Assembly (NCBI GenBank): GCA_965153455.1
Contig: OZ234495.1
Coordinates: forward strand, 9,048,875-9,112,874
Direction: 5' to 3'
Origin: Sphagnum compactum
Taxonomy: Eukaryota > Bryophyta > Sphagnopsida > Sphagnales
DNA: 64,000 nucleotides
In this document: piece by piece, positions 38,148 to 51,165 of the stretch
How positions within the stretch are numbered: the stretch's first letter is position 1
Layout of the letters: each line of letters opens with the position of its first letter
Notes under the pieces: model-generated
Told to the model about the DNA's origin: nothing
Database searches by the model: none
The model's input: the letters and a program-made list of their open reading frames with translations, nothing else
Position numbers and translations under genes: made by a program

Positions 38148-40334
38148 ATGGCGCCCAGTATTGACTGCATTGCTAGTCTCTATTGCGCGGAAGATGTGAG
38201 TGGGAGTGCATGGGATGACGAAGAAGAAGAAGACAACAAAAACAGGGAGGAGATGGAGGGAGTCCAGAGGTCGATCCATGTCCAACCTGTTGTTTTCATG
38301 GATTTTCCTGTGGAGGATGAGGAGGCTATATCTATGCTGATGCAGAAGGAGGCATGCTACATGCCTGAAGCAGATTACTCAGGAAAATACGAGTCCAATG
38401 ACCTCAATGCTGCAGCTCGGCAGGATGCCATAAGCTGGATGCTGAAGGTGGCTTTCTTTCTTCAGGACAGAGACAGACAGACAGGAGCATCCTGCATCTT
38501 TCTGTGCAGATGATATTCCTGCTTGCCATGTCATCTTTGTTGAGCTTAGTCTGTTCTTTCCCCATGTGTGACATTGCCCCATGAGTCCCATGATCTTGCC
38601 TTTGCCTTTTGACAATGTCTCTGCATTGTCACCTACACACAATGCAGGTGGACTTGATTGTGTTCTCTTTATCTAAGACAAGCTCAGAAGAACAGCAGCA
38701 CATGTTCAAGATTGTGTAACTGCCGCCTGAGTTGCGATCTGAACAATGGTTTGAAAACTGGAGATGGTTGGGGAGAAAAACAGATTACTGAGTTTCAGAT
38801 GGCTGTCGTGCAGTTTGCCATCCTGATGTAGTCAATCGTGATGATGCCCCAAAGAAAGACCTGTGCAAGAACCTCAGCTTCTGACATTGTCTAGAGCTCT
38901 GTGTTGTATGACAGGTGCAAGCTTATCATAATTTTGGTCCTTTGACCGTTGCCCTTTCTGTAAATTACATGGATCGGTTCATGTCACGCCATCACCTGCC
39001 GGTATGATTGCTCAGCTAGCTCAAGCAATGCAGTCTTTTGCTGAAGTACGTAGGACTGCATGCAGTCTTCCATCTCTAAAGGTTTTTGTCTGCCCCAACA
39101 GCATCAGCGGATGTCTGTGGAGTCTTAACTTTTGAGTGGGTGGTTGTTTTGCAGCAAGGCAAGGCTTGGATGCTTCAGCTTCTGTCAGTTGCGTGTCTTT
39201 CTCTGGCAGCCAAGATGGAGGAGACAGAAGTTCCCATCCTCCTTGACTTGCAGGTTTTATCTCACACCATCTTCTGGTTATTGTTAGAGGTTTTATTGGC
39301 ATGCAGAGTATGCAGTGTGAGTGGCCATGATAAGCTTGAGATTGCTTGTACTTGATATGGCTGATGAAGAAAAAGTACTTACAAAGAGCAGCTGATGCAA
39401 TGTAGGTTGAGGATGTTGAACACATTTTTGAGGCACACGATATCCAAAGAATGGAGCTTCTCGTATTGTCGACATTGGAGTGGCGAATGAGCTCTGTTAC
39501 AGCATTTTCATATATTGACTATTTCTTCCACAAGCTTGGCATTAGCAACACACTGCTGAGAGCTCTCTTATCACGAGTCAGTGATATCATATTGGCAACT
39601 GCAAGAGGTGTGCTTTTCTTTTGACACACCATTTAGGGTTTCCCTCAACATTCATGACTCCTGTTCTCAGCAGCATCTGGTATATGTCCATATTGCTTCT
39701 ATATCAATCCATTGTGGTTGCAGCTGCAGCTACTTATCTGCTCCCTTGTTTTAGGTTTGCATTTTCACTGTGACACTGACTCCAGTATATTCTTGGGTGC
39801 TTTACAGAAACCATATTTCTTGAATATCAACCCTCCATAGTTGCAGCTGCTGCCACAATCTGTTCTCTTGAAGAAGTCACAGCCCTAAAAGCTGCTGATC
39901 TTCATGGAGTGTTTGCGGATCTATCAGTCGACATGGTGAGGATCATCACTGCATGCCATCTTTTACAACAGCAATCTCTAGTACAATTTCTGGTTTTTTC
40001 TATTGCAGAATCCTGATCTAGGGTCTGACATTCAACTTATATTGTACAGGATGCATTTAAGAAGTGCTATGAGGATATGCAAGAGCATTTGTTGGATTCA
40101 CATGGCCAGCAGCAACAACCATCCAAACGGAAGGGTTTCTGGTGCTCATTTGAACCCTTAAGTCCAGTGGGAGTACTGGAAGCAGCAGCAGCGTTAAGTA
40201 GTAAGAATGGCAGTGAGAGTACAATGGGATCATCTCGCGAATCAAGCCCAGGTGTGAGCTTGGCCACGCCAACAAATGCGCATAAGCGGAGAAAGTTGGA
40301 TGATTTTGCTTGTAGCAGCATGGCTTGGTTGTAG
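38148..40334 (+). CDS. CYCD: D-type cyclin, six exons
   Basis: D-type cyclins activate CDKA at G1/S and bind retinoblastoma-related protein. Exons 38148-38447, 38915-39001, 39155-39253, 39406-39607, 39808-39935 and 40050-40334 join in phase to 366 residues, a usual length. Seen: the RBR-binding LxCxE motif as LYCAE at residues 11-15, an acidic N-terminal segment, and a cyclin box beginning about residue 88 (AARQDAISWMLK joined to VQAYHNFGPLTVALSVNYMD, RFMSRHHLP). Next come LLSVACLSLAAKMEE, then the C-terminal cyclin fold (MELLVLSTLEWRMSSVTAFS, IDYFFHKLG, FLEYQPSIVAAAATICSLEE). The tail ends in a basic KRRKLDD cluster. The layout is closest to the CYCD3-like group, but subgroup assignment needs a tree. 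A decayed copy of exon 5 lies in intron 4. Confidence 0.95.
39687..39756 (+). pseudogene. Decayed duplicate of cyclin exon 5 inside intron 4
   Basis: The sequence reads in one frame LLLYQSIVVAAAATYLLPC, against FLEYQPSIVAAAATICSLEE in the true exon 5 just downstream. The nucleotide match is about three in four over some 58 bases. Upstream AG sites do not give the phase needed after exon 4, and the usual splice to 39808 is in phase, so it is judged nonfunctional. Confidence 0.65.
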
Positions 40335-43234
40335 CACAGCAGAGAAAGTACCAGAGCTTGCTTGCTTGCTTGTGCACATTTTGAACTCCTTTAAAATCTC
40401 CCTCCTTAATCCCTTTCAATCAATTGGGACCTTTGTTGGAAAGGCGGCAGTGAGAAAAGCCCAGGAGACATTATTGGCATCTTCTTCATTAGGAGTTTTT
40501 AGTTAGGATGAGCAGAGGACCCTGTAAGGGTAGAAGTTGTTGCTAGCTTCATGTTTCACAACATGTCTGGACATGTTAGCAAATGCATTAACTCCTCCAC
40601 GGTGGGTATTCTTTCCATTTATTAGGTGATCGTCAATCATGGGCTGTGACAACGATTATTCATGGTCAAATTTATACAACACCATCGTCGTCGCAATTTA
40701 GCATTTGGCATCGCTGTGTACAGTATCTCAGCTGTGCAATGTTTAGATCTGTATAATGATAATGTTCAAACTGTGCTCACGAGTGGAATGCATTTTGCTT
40801 GTGTCGTGGGTGGCAACTCTCTCCGTGCTTACAATTTTCTTCCCACTTATTTTTTCCCTCACCTTATTCGTGCTCTACAATCCAAGCTTGCACCTTGTCT
40901 TTTGCCTACGCTACATGGCAGTAGTAATTAGCGCTAGTTTTTTCAAAACCCTATGGCAGCCCATGAAAACACAAAATTTATTTGTTGAACAATGACGATG
41001 TTTAGTTAGTCTTGTGGTCAATATGTGTTACAATGAATGATCACAAACATTTGAATAGTTTTGATATGTTTGAGCCATGTTTATATAAATATGTTAATAC
41101 ATAAGAATTCCAAGGCACTTCTAGTCTACTATTGTTGCCTTCTAAGTATCATAGGATGATCAAAAGAATCAAATAATGATTAATTTTTTGTATGCACATG
41201 CGCTTGATTTCCTACCAAGTTTTTTAGAGTCCCGAGACCTAAAATTTTCAAGCTATATAATTCATCATTTCCATGAAAAGCCATTATTTTGTATTATTAA
41301 AATTTGATGTCATTATGTCTCTAATATATACATATCTATTTGTAATTAAAATATGTAGAGTTTTGTCAAATTTTTGGTTTTGAAATGAAATGTAAACATA
41401 GGGCACACTTTTAGATTCCCACAAAGGAAAAGGATGTGGGAACTGGAGATGGGACTAAGATGAGCGTTCAAGTTGAGATCACGATGATGTCAAATTGCAC
41501 AAACCAAAAAAATAAGGTAGTTAGTGTAATTTGGAGATACAATGATTCATAAACAAATCATACGCAATTCACATTCATCTGATTCAACACATCGTAAACT
41601 TTTGAAGGAGTTGCCACTTTCCTCTTATGGTCTATAGATGGTAGTGAGGACTACATTGAAATGACATAAATCCACTAGATTCTCAAATGGTAATCTCGAA
41701 ATTCCCAAGTTTGGAGTCTTGTTATTTTTTTGGGGTTAATAACTCCAAGTCTTATGGACTTTGATTCAAGAGTTTTGAACCAAAAAAAAATAGTAGCACT
41801 TGAAAATAATTTTCCAACAATGTATCGCAACTCCAATTGGAGGTGATTTGACCATTTTGTTGAGCATTTTAAGGGTTGGGAATAATCAAATTAACACTTT
41901 GACTCCCAAACATTCAATTCATTAAAACTTTTGTTTCAAATCTTCAAATTGGAAACCAGATCTCACTTTGGATATCTAATTTTCAAGACCTTTTCCAAAA
42001 TATAAAAAATGCTCAATTTGGACAAGGTTTGATGTTTCAAATACTTGTGGAAAACTTCAAATCTTCAAATTCTCAAAAGTGGAATGCACTTGGGAGTTTT
42101 GAGGTTTGCTTCTTGCATTCTCACATACTTTCTTCTGACAAAGGGGAGTGTGTTTGGGTGCCTCCTTTGCCTTTGACTTATTCCCAACACGATGGCCATT
42201 TGTTTTGTTACAATTTCAACATTAAGGTTATGACAACTTCTAGAAGGCTAAGTTGATAGAACTTTTTAAAAAGCTTGGTTGATGAAAGTTTTTATAAAGC
42301 TTAATTGGTAAACATCTTTCAAAAGGTTTAGTGAACAAAAGTTTTATGAAAATAATAAAAGTAAAAACCGTGAAAGCACCACCACCCCTTCAATCTCACC
42401 AACACATTTCACCTCTACTTCAAGCTTAGCTTTGTATCATGCCTTGTTCCATTAAGAAAGTCTTTTAATTCTTTTTCATTGTCAAACTACCTTAGTTTTG
42501 TCAAGTCCATATAATTCTTTCTTCGAATTTTTGTTTTGTCCTTGACATCATTCTTAAATCCCTATGTGGATGTGCAAATTACAATGGACTAATTTGAGGT
42601 GAGAAAAACATCCCCATAAATCCATATCACAATGTATTTTCTTTTGACTAGGTTGAATTAAATGATGTAAGTGATTTTTTTTCGCGCTTTTTATTGATTC
42701 TTTTGTCCATAATAATTGAAGCCTAATTAAAGGTTTCATTTTTACACATATGTGCAAAATCAACATAAAAGATCCAATTTTCCATGTGTTATGAACTTTT
42801 GAAAAAATCATGTTTTTAACAACACGAAAAAAGTCTATGCATTTTTATTTTTTTACAATTGACATGATGCAAACCTCTTTCTTCAACTTGTTCCTATTGA
42901 CCCATTTTCTTACTAAAACCAAGTCCCTAATATGCACAATACAACTCATCAAACCATTTTGAAATCCATATTGAAAATTGTTGTTAGGATTACGTCACAG
43001 GTAGTAAGTACATTATTTCAACTATGCTGAAAGGGAATGCAAATCCTTGTTCTTTGGTGAAGAAGTTTGAGATTCTTCCCAGCATCTTTGTTGCAACAAT
43101 ACTCAAAAAACTGTAACAAACGAAAATAGAAAATTCTGCTACAACAGTACAGAAAAATCTGTTACAATATGTGGCAGTGTGCTTGACAGCATCTGACACA
43201 AGAACACTAAGTCATCCTGAAGTTGCAGAGCTCT

Positions 43235-43237
<3 letters not shown>
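40335..43237. other. Downstream flank of the cyclin gene and AT-rich spacer
   Basis: The first few hundred bases are probably cyclin 3' untranslated sequence. From about 41000 the DNA is AT-rich with no family-like open frames on either strand. Confidence 0.5.

Positions 43238-43275
<38 letters not shown>
43238..43275 (+). repeat. (GA)n microsatellite
   Basis: A perfect GA run of 38 bases. It borders a more GC-balanced stretch of unassigned DNA to the right. Confidence 0.95.
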
Positions 43276-43277
<2 letters not shown>

Positions 43278-44907
43278 AGTATATACATTGGCTGAGAGCA
43301 TCAGAGGTTACCTGAGTTCTTCTGTTCATTAGTTCTCTCCCACCTTACAAGCTGGATTACAGTAATAGTCAAACCGCATCCCTCCTTTTACACTTTGATA
43401 ACCTAACTGCATCTTTTTTGCACACAAGCATCAACCCAGTCATCCTAACTAAATGAAATCAACAAGACTTGGGTTCACCTTCCTTTGACTCTGCAGCTCC
43501 AGAATCTCATGAATTAACATACCATAGGGTAGATAGGAGGATTCTTGCTGACATAATTCAATCAAGTGATCAGATTGACAAGTACAAGATGGTTTTCTCT
43601 ACTACCAACATCCAACATGTGGAAAATTCACCTTTGCTAATGCCAGGATGCTACATATTTAACTAAGAACCTGGCACCATCTATTGAATCAACAACACCA
43701 CCACTTGTGCAGACAATGAACTATAACCATTTACAGTCACTACACTACCTTCAACAGTCTTATAACCAAAGCCAGATATTTGGGATATCTGAGCAGTTCG
43801 GAACCTAGTGGGGATATTTCACCTTGACCAGACTCTGCACACAGTTGAAGCTGTCGAATGATGGCATGTCAGCCAAAAATGAAACTGAGTCTCTCGACAA
43901 TATGGCCATCATGTCCTCCACACTTTCAAACAAGAGTAACAAGATGAGCATCTCTTCAACTGTTAGGGCTACTGCCTCCTCGTCAAAAGCTGACATTTTC
44001 TGGTACCCTTAACCAGAGCAACATGTTTATGTGAATTTTCCCCTGCATCAGCAGGCCTGGGTCCTGCACTTGACTGGACTGGTTGATCCAGATTACAGCT
44101 GGATTAACTATGATAGGGTCATGTCAGGTCATGTCTAGCACATTTGTGGCAGGATTTGGACCCAATATCCCATCTGTAAGGTGAAATGAGCTCCTAACCA
44201 ATAGGTCATACACTTTGTTGTCAAGTCAAAATTTCGTCCAAACATTCTCACTACACAAGAATGGAGGATTCTTTTTGAACTTGTGCATAAATGGGACAGA
44301 TGATATGTGGACAGTTACCACTACACACTTACACGAGATAGCAAGTATACCACCGACAAGGATTGGACTCTGTGTTGAAGATCTTCTCACCATAACTCAC
44401 ACCTCTCATGAATCTGCCCATCACTAGCTGTGCAGATATTTCCACATCCCGATGTGAGACTGCTTCATCTTGATGGTCCTGCTCACATCACCAAAGTGCT
44501 AGTGTCATTCAGAGATTCCCATGCTTACCTACACTGCAAACCCCAAGAGCCAGCTTCTCCAGTGCTTGAGAAGCAACAAGGAAACAATAAGAAAAGGGAG
44601 CTAGTAGGTGGTATCAGTTTGGAAGTCCCTGGATTACAACTGCACTTAATACCTTGTTTGCTCCAGTCCTGTGGCAATAGATGCAATGCACAATCTGAAT
44701 TGGGAAAGAGAAAAGAGTTGCCAGTCTACACAGCTCTTACTGCATGTTTCTTAGCCCCAGTCCTCTTAAACATGTGCTAATTCATGCCAAAAATTGGCTG
44801 CAACTTCATATCAAGATCAAATTGCAGGCTTTAAAGACAAGGGGTATAAAATTTGAAATTTCTAAGCAAATATTCAACTCATCTTCCTAGCATTTGCAGA
44901 GCACTTG
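43276..44907. other. Unassigned, transcript-like composition
   Basis: Base composition resembles the exonic regions and short open frames occur on both strands: plus 43469-43666, 44215-44427 and 44430-44780, and minus 43805-43996, whose product is acidic with a Leu-rich stretch. None shows a domain I recognise, and no consistent splice chain was found. It could be 3' untranslated sequence of the PhoD-like gene, a noncoding RNA or a decayed gene. Confidence 0.35.
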
Positions 44908-47900
44908 TCAAACTGTTGCGGTCTTTGGAATGCCGAGACTCCAATTGACAACCACCCCTTCCTCCTCACTTCCACATCCCCACTCTGCCCAGACTGATAG
45001 GGGCCTGGGCTCTCTAGTGAAAACAGATGAGAGAAGGGACGAGGTTACCTCCTGGGAACAGTGCTTGATTTGTACGACACCATAGTTACGGGCACGAGTC
45101 CAGTGGTGGTGGCGGAAGCAAAAGTCCTTCTGAAGTCTGCCCAGCTTACCAGCTGCTCTCATAAAGTAGTATGCAGACTTGGGAAGAGGCATGTTGGCAA
45201 TTGCACTTGTTGTGAGTTGACGAAACAAAATCTTGTGGTTCCTGAGAATGTCAGAGTGGCCCCCACAGTGCACATCACCTGCAAAAGCAGAACTATAATA
45301 TGTATGAATGAGATTGCAGAGAAAATCCACAGATACATGTTGACGGTATGCATTATGTTGATTCCAGTCAATCCAAAACAAACAGAAAGAGAAAGATAGC
45401 AGTCATCACCATGTGGGTGTCTCTCACAAAGTATCAGACCATGACCTTCATCTTGAATGGCAGTGACTAGCTGCCAGTAATCCCACTGACTTATCAGTTC
45501 TTTACAGCGGATATATGATTGTCTGCTCAAGCCTTAGGGCAAACACTTGAATAAGAACTTCAATTTTGATTCTAAAATGAAATTTCACTCAAATCAGCAT
45601 GCCCAGGTTTGCCCAGGTTTGTCTTGGTCTAAAAGTAGGCAGGATTAGCAAACACTGAACCGTGAGAAAGCAACATGCTTACCTCCAAGAACCAGTACTT
45701 CACGACCCATCTGGGATGACTTCCACCTATTCAAACACTCAATCAACTCCACCTGCTCGTTCAAATGTTCACGGTAAGACCAATGCCCTTTAAAATCTTC
45801 AAGACGGGTAATTGCAGTTGCAGCAGTTTCTGTTATCCTGGGTTCCAAGAATACAAGAGGAGCTGGTGAGCACACTAAGAGGGTATGAGCACTGTCAAAC
45901 ACACCCCCTGAATCCATGGACTTTTTAATGGCATTCCACTGTAGTGTCCCCAAATACTTCTTGCTATCCCCCTCCACACGGTGAAAGGTTCGAGAGCCAC
46001 GGATGTCCAAAAACATGAGCCCCACTTCACCAACCATATGAAAATGATAGTCCTGTGTACATAGACCACCAATTATCACCAGTCTGGCAAAATATTAGTC
46101 AACTCCCTAAATCATGACTTTGAAATGAAGGAAAAAGAAAAACCACTGCTGAATTGAACCAAGCCCATGAAATATTTGAGATGTGGTGGTGACCCCTGTT
46201 TACATCTGTCTCTTCATGAGTCCAATATTACAAACATCTACTCTGCTGATTAGGATCTGTTTATAAAGTGCAGCATACCCTCAACATTCATTGGATTCCA
46301 ATATTGCTATATATTTTCCATCAATTCACATATTTATTGTTCTCTTCAATCAAGTTATAGGTTATGTACTGTGAGATTCCCTCTGATACATGAAAGCTGT
46401 AGTCGATAAAGGACCTTGTCAATATCTTCAAACTTTGAAAAGTCAACATCCTCATAAAGCTGCCGCTGGTACTCCATACTCACAAGCCATGCACACTGTG
46501 CCACAAAAAAGTCTCTGCTTTGCTTGTCCCAGTCAGACATTAGATCTCCCCAGTTGTCTCGCACCTCATGGTCATCATAAATCATAAGGTTTGGACAATT
46601 AGCAAGACAAGTAGCAGTTGGAGGATGCTGCCATGTGGCCCTGTAAACTTCCCGGTACTTTTCACATATAGCATCTCGGTGCTGAACCCACTCATCCCGT
46701 GGCAATTTCTTAAGTAGATTCTGGCCTACACGGAACCGGTCTGACCACTTGTCTTCATCTGCCCCGGCTTCTGCATCTTGCCGCTTATCCCCATCACCAT
46801 AAATCTGGAACACCAAAAAACATACATCCCCTAATGAGTGCTTATAGAAGCTGGAACACACCAAAAGAAAGAGGAGGAAATCTGAGGACAATAAGAACTT
46901 TAACTATGTTCACTCAAGGCTTAGTGCACCTAGCCATAAAACCAACAATGGCCCTGAGACAAGGCTAGCATCACCTGAAAGGAATCCATGGCCCCACATG
47001 AAAAACTCAAAATTTGCAAAAAAATAGAAGCATTATGTGAGCAACAATTATACACAAATGAACTTTTTCTCTTTGTAACTACAGAATGGAAGAAAGCTGT
47101 GAAGTTTAACCATACACTGAAATAATCATTCGGGAAGCAAATTAGAGAAAATCTTCAGAAGTACATGTGACTTTTTGAGACTCATGATGGTTGAAGGCAA
47201 TCTCTTGAAAAGAATTGCCATGCTTACATTAGAGTAGTCAAAGCAGACATCAAAAATGTATCAAGGGAGGAAAACCAAATAGGCTGAATGCATCTGAGCA
47301 AGAAGAAGACTAAGGATTATACCTGGTCACCGAGGTGCACAAGGAGGTCAATGTTGCCAGCTTCCACAGACTTAGCGAGATGTGCCCACAAATCAGAATG
47401 CATTGGAATTGCTTGTTCAGTTATGAATATTTTATTGCAGCTGATTACACCGACTGTCATATTCTGTGGAGGCACAGCTGGAAAGGTGCGGAAGCTGCCT
47501 GTAACCAATCCCCTACATCCCTTTACTTCTACACTGTATCTTGTGTCTGGTTCCAGATCTCTGAACTCAAATACACTTGGGCGATTTGCTTCCACCTGCT
47601 TCTGCAGCTTCTTCATGTGTGGTCTTCCTTGCTGGCTTGGCTGAGTCTTTGCCCCAGTAGTACTTACGTTTGGAAGAAGCCGCTTTCCTGGTGTTATTTG
47701 TCTCTGTAGAAAGCTCAGCTGTTTCTCAAGCTTAATCTTGTTAACAACTAGGGTTAATACACCCGTCCGATTCACTTCAACAAGTATTCGGCTACTAGTT
47801 GTTGTGACCTTTCCTATGACAGGTCCAACTGTAACAAGAGGTTGTGACCCGTATTCAGATCTCTCTATTGAGGATGAAGGCGACTTGTAGATTTTGCTAA

Positions 47901-48114
47901 TTGCATGTAAAATTTTCAGGCGAGCTTGACGTTTTGCACTCCTCCACAGTGACGGTCCTCCTTCTAATGAAATTGACCTCTCTAAGCTTGTCGACCCATC
48001 ATCATCCGTCTCAGTGTCAATTCTTGAGGACGACTTTGCCATTGCAGCACTTGAGGAGTTTTCTACATTTGCATGATGCAGGCTAAAAAAATCTTCTATC
48101 TCAGAATGAAGCAT
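44908..48114 (-). CDS. PhoD-like metallophosphatase, four exons
   Basis: Exons 47323-48114, 46415-46804, 45683-46052 and 44908-45278 join in phase to 640 residues. PhoD/alkaline phosphatase D proteins are metal-dependent phosphodiesterases and phosphomonoesterases; plant members are little studied. The N-terminal part has Ser-rich sequence, then a beta-rich domain (VGPVIGKVTTTSSRILVEV; DUF7800-like). The catalytic domain carries LLVHLGDQ joined to IYGDGD, NLMIYDDHEVRDNWGD, FLDIRGSRTFHR and LVLGG joined to DVHCGGHSD, matching the metal-binding Asp/His motifs. The donor of exon 2 (AAG then GTCCTT) is weak; reading on would add YRLQLSCIRG and a stop soon after. The start is uncertain: Met1 and Met25 are both possible, and no signal peptide is seen, unlike secreted bacterial PhoD. 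Confidence 0.88.
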
Positions 48115-49460
48115 GCACTACTTTACACAACATAAAAAAATATCCATATCTATACTTCAACTCTCTTGTTCTGTGGAAAAGGTAGCTTGAGCACAGAATC
48201 AATCAATTGTAAGTTGAGCTGAACCAAACCCTTGATCGCATTGCAGAGATCAAGAACAACTTCTACAAAATCAGACTGTGAAAGAAACTCCTGCACATAG
48301 CATCAATAACTTTGATGTGAGATCCAACAAGCTCTATTGCTTCATCTGCACACAAAAGTTGAAACTCTTGAATTGAGTCCCCGTTCAAGGCCCTCCAATC
48401 TTTCTTTGTCAATACCTAGACTTGAGGTTAATCCTAAGTCTGAAGTTGTTTTCAAGATGAATGGAGCTCCCATACATATGACCTGATCCTAAAAGGATGA
48501 GCGAGGCTGGGATTTCTTTCATCGCTTAAGAGATCTTTCCATGTGCATGCACAAGCGGTTGATGCAAATCAAGGGGAAAGAGAGATATGAGAACACTGAT
48601 CCTGATGCACAAAAAATGTGCGGTCATTCAAGACAAGGTGATGTCAATCGGTCGATCAACAACCGCATTTGACATCAAATCAGGTATGTTGCAATACGTC
48701 GACACGTGACTATCATCGAACACAGAAGATGTGTTGTTTTGCAGAGGGAAAGAAAGAAAGAAAGAAAAAATACCAAAAACAAACAAACATTTCTGTCTAA
48801 AAACCTAAGAATCAGCGGAGTCAGATCCAAGACCAAAGGGCAAGAACCTTACCATTATCAACCAAGCTATACTCCTCGATGCTCAAGTCAACAATACCAG
48901 GCAGATCAAGCTTCGAAAAACACTCCCGAGTCTCCCCGCCTCAAGCTTCCTCTCCACTAGGTATCCCCCCTCCAAATCACTAGAATAGCAGGAAAGAAAA
49001 AGAAAAAAGAAAAAACAACAACAACAACAACAACAACAACAAAACCGATCTACTGAACACCAGAACTCAGAGAAACGACGGATCTTATCCCCTGACTCTC
49101 ACGCTTCCTCAAACGTTCGAAGCACGACAAACAAAGGCGTGGGGAGTACAAAAAAGGCCAGCGGTGTCTCGGTCCCTTAGAACTAAGGCCTTGTTGTTTG
49201 TTGTTGTTCTTCTTCTTCTATACCGAGGGCTATGGACACAATCAGGAGCAATTTTGACCAGAGATTTTCTTGACAGGAACTGATGGTGGTGGCGGCAGCA
49301 GCTGCAGCAGACGGATCAAGTGAAACAGAGAAGAGAAACTGCGAGCAAGCGAGCGAGAGAGCGTGCGGGGCGGGGACATGTCTGCCGTGCAAATAGCTGC
49401 AACGCAACGCAACGCAACGCGTTTGTCGGGGACTAGTCTCCCTCCCTCAGACACAACTGG
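48115..49460 (-). promoter_or_regulatory. 5' leader/upstream region of the PhoD-like gene
   Basis: An AG acceptor-like site stands just before the first ATG, and GC-rich leader-like DNA with GCGAGCGAGAGAGCG lies near 49350, so a leader intron is likely, with transcription starting near 49400. Microsatellites include GAAA at about 48750-48768, CAA at 49015-49042 and four CAACG units at about 49398-49419. Confidence 0.4.
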
Positions 49461-49503
49461 GAACTGTCAGTGTTTCCGCTGATGGGAATTGGCGGAATTT
49501 CTG

Positions 49504-49600
49504 GTTGTAGCCAAAGTGGCGATCATCCAGACCGAGTTGCAGTGTTTTTTTTTTTTGGGGAATTTTTATTTGTAGCCAAACTGGTGATCATATCCATACG
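49504..49600 (+). repeat. Two copies of a TAGCCAAA(G/C)TGGNGATCAT motif
   Basis: TGTAGCCAAAGTGGCGATCA starts near 49505 and TGTAGCCAAACTGGTGATCA near 49572. The same motif, GTAGCCAAAGTGACGATAAT, occurs upstream of the DUF616 gene near 13017. In all cases it lies upstream of a minus-strand gene. Confidence 0.6.
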
Positions 49601-50559
49601 AAGCACTTGTCAAAAATAAAAAAGAAATATTGTAATAAAATTTGTTTATTTATGTTTTTTTTTATTTTCAAATTCTATTTTTTATATCGATGTTTTTTGG
49701 GAAATTCAACAAAAATTAGCAAAATTAGTCGAATTTACTGTAGTTTTTTTTTTAATTCCAAAATTTATCCAATTTCTTTGTCGAAAATGGCGAATTCTCG
49801 AATATTATTTATAGGCACACAATTTTGATTTAATTGATGAAGAAAATGGGTGATTGGGTTTGGAGACTAGGTAGGTAAAGGAGATGACATTATTTGTAAA
49901 GGTAAAAAATAAAAGAAGGAACCCTCACTCCCAAAAGACCACAACAATCAAAAATCTTTTGCAAAAGACGACAAACACATCTTTGTTGTTGTTGTTGGTG
50001 GCTTTTGGGACCATTCATTCCTCTCATCCTTTTTTCTCCTCATCTTTCCAACTCTAACATTCCATACGTTGCTTTGGTGCAAGCTTTTTTCATCAAAATC
50101 ATACAAAGTTTTAATTTATAAACACACGGTTGATTTTTCAAAAAATTGTACAAAAATATTTTTAAAAGCAAGAGAAAATTTAAAGAATGCCAAATTAACA
50201 CAAACTAATGTCAAAAACTTTCCATCTCAACAATCAATTGCTTATAGTTTGTCAAAAAAAAAAAACTCTCCATCTCAAACAACCAACCGTTTTATATATA
50301 ATAAGGTTTTTCTTTTTGGGTAGTAGGACATGTTCAATGAAGACTATGCTTGTCAAATGTGCAAGACACATGTCATGAAGTCTTGAGCTCGGGCTTTTCT
50401 TACCACCTGTCAAGTGCTTTTTGTTTGTCCCTTCACATGTTTGATCTACTTGGTGTCACAAGAGTTTCCCAAACACTCTCTTCCAATTCGTGCATGACAT
50501 GTAAAAAGCCAAGCTTGTGCGACATGCCACTTTGCAAAAACTTGTGTCACTTTGTGCTA

Positions 50560-51165
50560 TATCCCCAAGGCTACGTCAATTTGGCAAAAATCTATGTCAT
50601 TTGTGTTATATTCCCAAGCTATGTCAATTTTGCAAAAACCTATGTCACTTGTGCTATATCCCAAGCTATGTCAATTTTGCAAACACTTATGTCACTTGTG
50701 TTACATCCCAAGGTTATGTCAATTTTGCAAAAACCTATGTCACTCATGTTATATCCCAAGCTATGTCAATTTTGCAAAACCCTATGACACTTGTGTTATA
50801 TCTTACGTTTATATCAATTTTGCAAAAACCTATGTCACTTGTGTTGTATTGCAAGACTACATCAATTTTGCATAATCGTATGTCGATATAAGATATGGAG
50901 GTCGATGAAATCAACAATTGCCATTCCAAAAGGTCAAGCTATGTCAATTTTGCAAAACCCTATGACACACATGTTATATCTTACGCTTATGTCAATTTTG
51001 CAAAACCCTATGACACTTGTGTTATATCTTACGCTTATGTCAATTTTGCAAAAACCTATGTCACTTGTGTTGTATTGCAAGACTACGTCAACTTTGTAGA
51101 AACCTATGTTGATATAAGATATGGAGGTCGGTGAAATAAACAATTGGCATTCCAAAAGGTTGGGT
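50560..51165 (+). repeat. 47-48 bp tandem array, about ten copies, with higher-order duplication
   Basis: The unit TATGTCAATTTTGCAAAAAC followed by CTATGTCACTTGTGTTATAT recurs about every 47-48 bp. The block ending GATATAAGATATGGAGGTCG and CATTCCAAAAGGT occurs twice (about 50885-50935 and 51110-51160), so several units were copied together. Open frames in three plus-strand frames and on the minus strand arise because the period is near a multiple of three and lacks stops; a peptide of about 16 residues (YVNFAKTYVTCVISQ) repeats. Coding is not supported by a start context or any family. Confidence 0.9.

Noticed and set aside
50350-51099. Overlapping repetitive open frames read as a repeat protein
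   Set aside because: Frames are open because the tandem unit lacks stops and is close to a multiple of three; no start context or homology.
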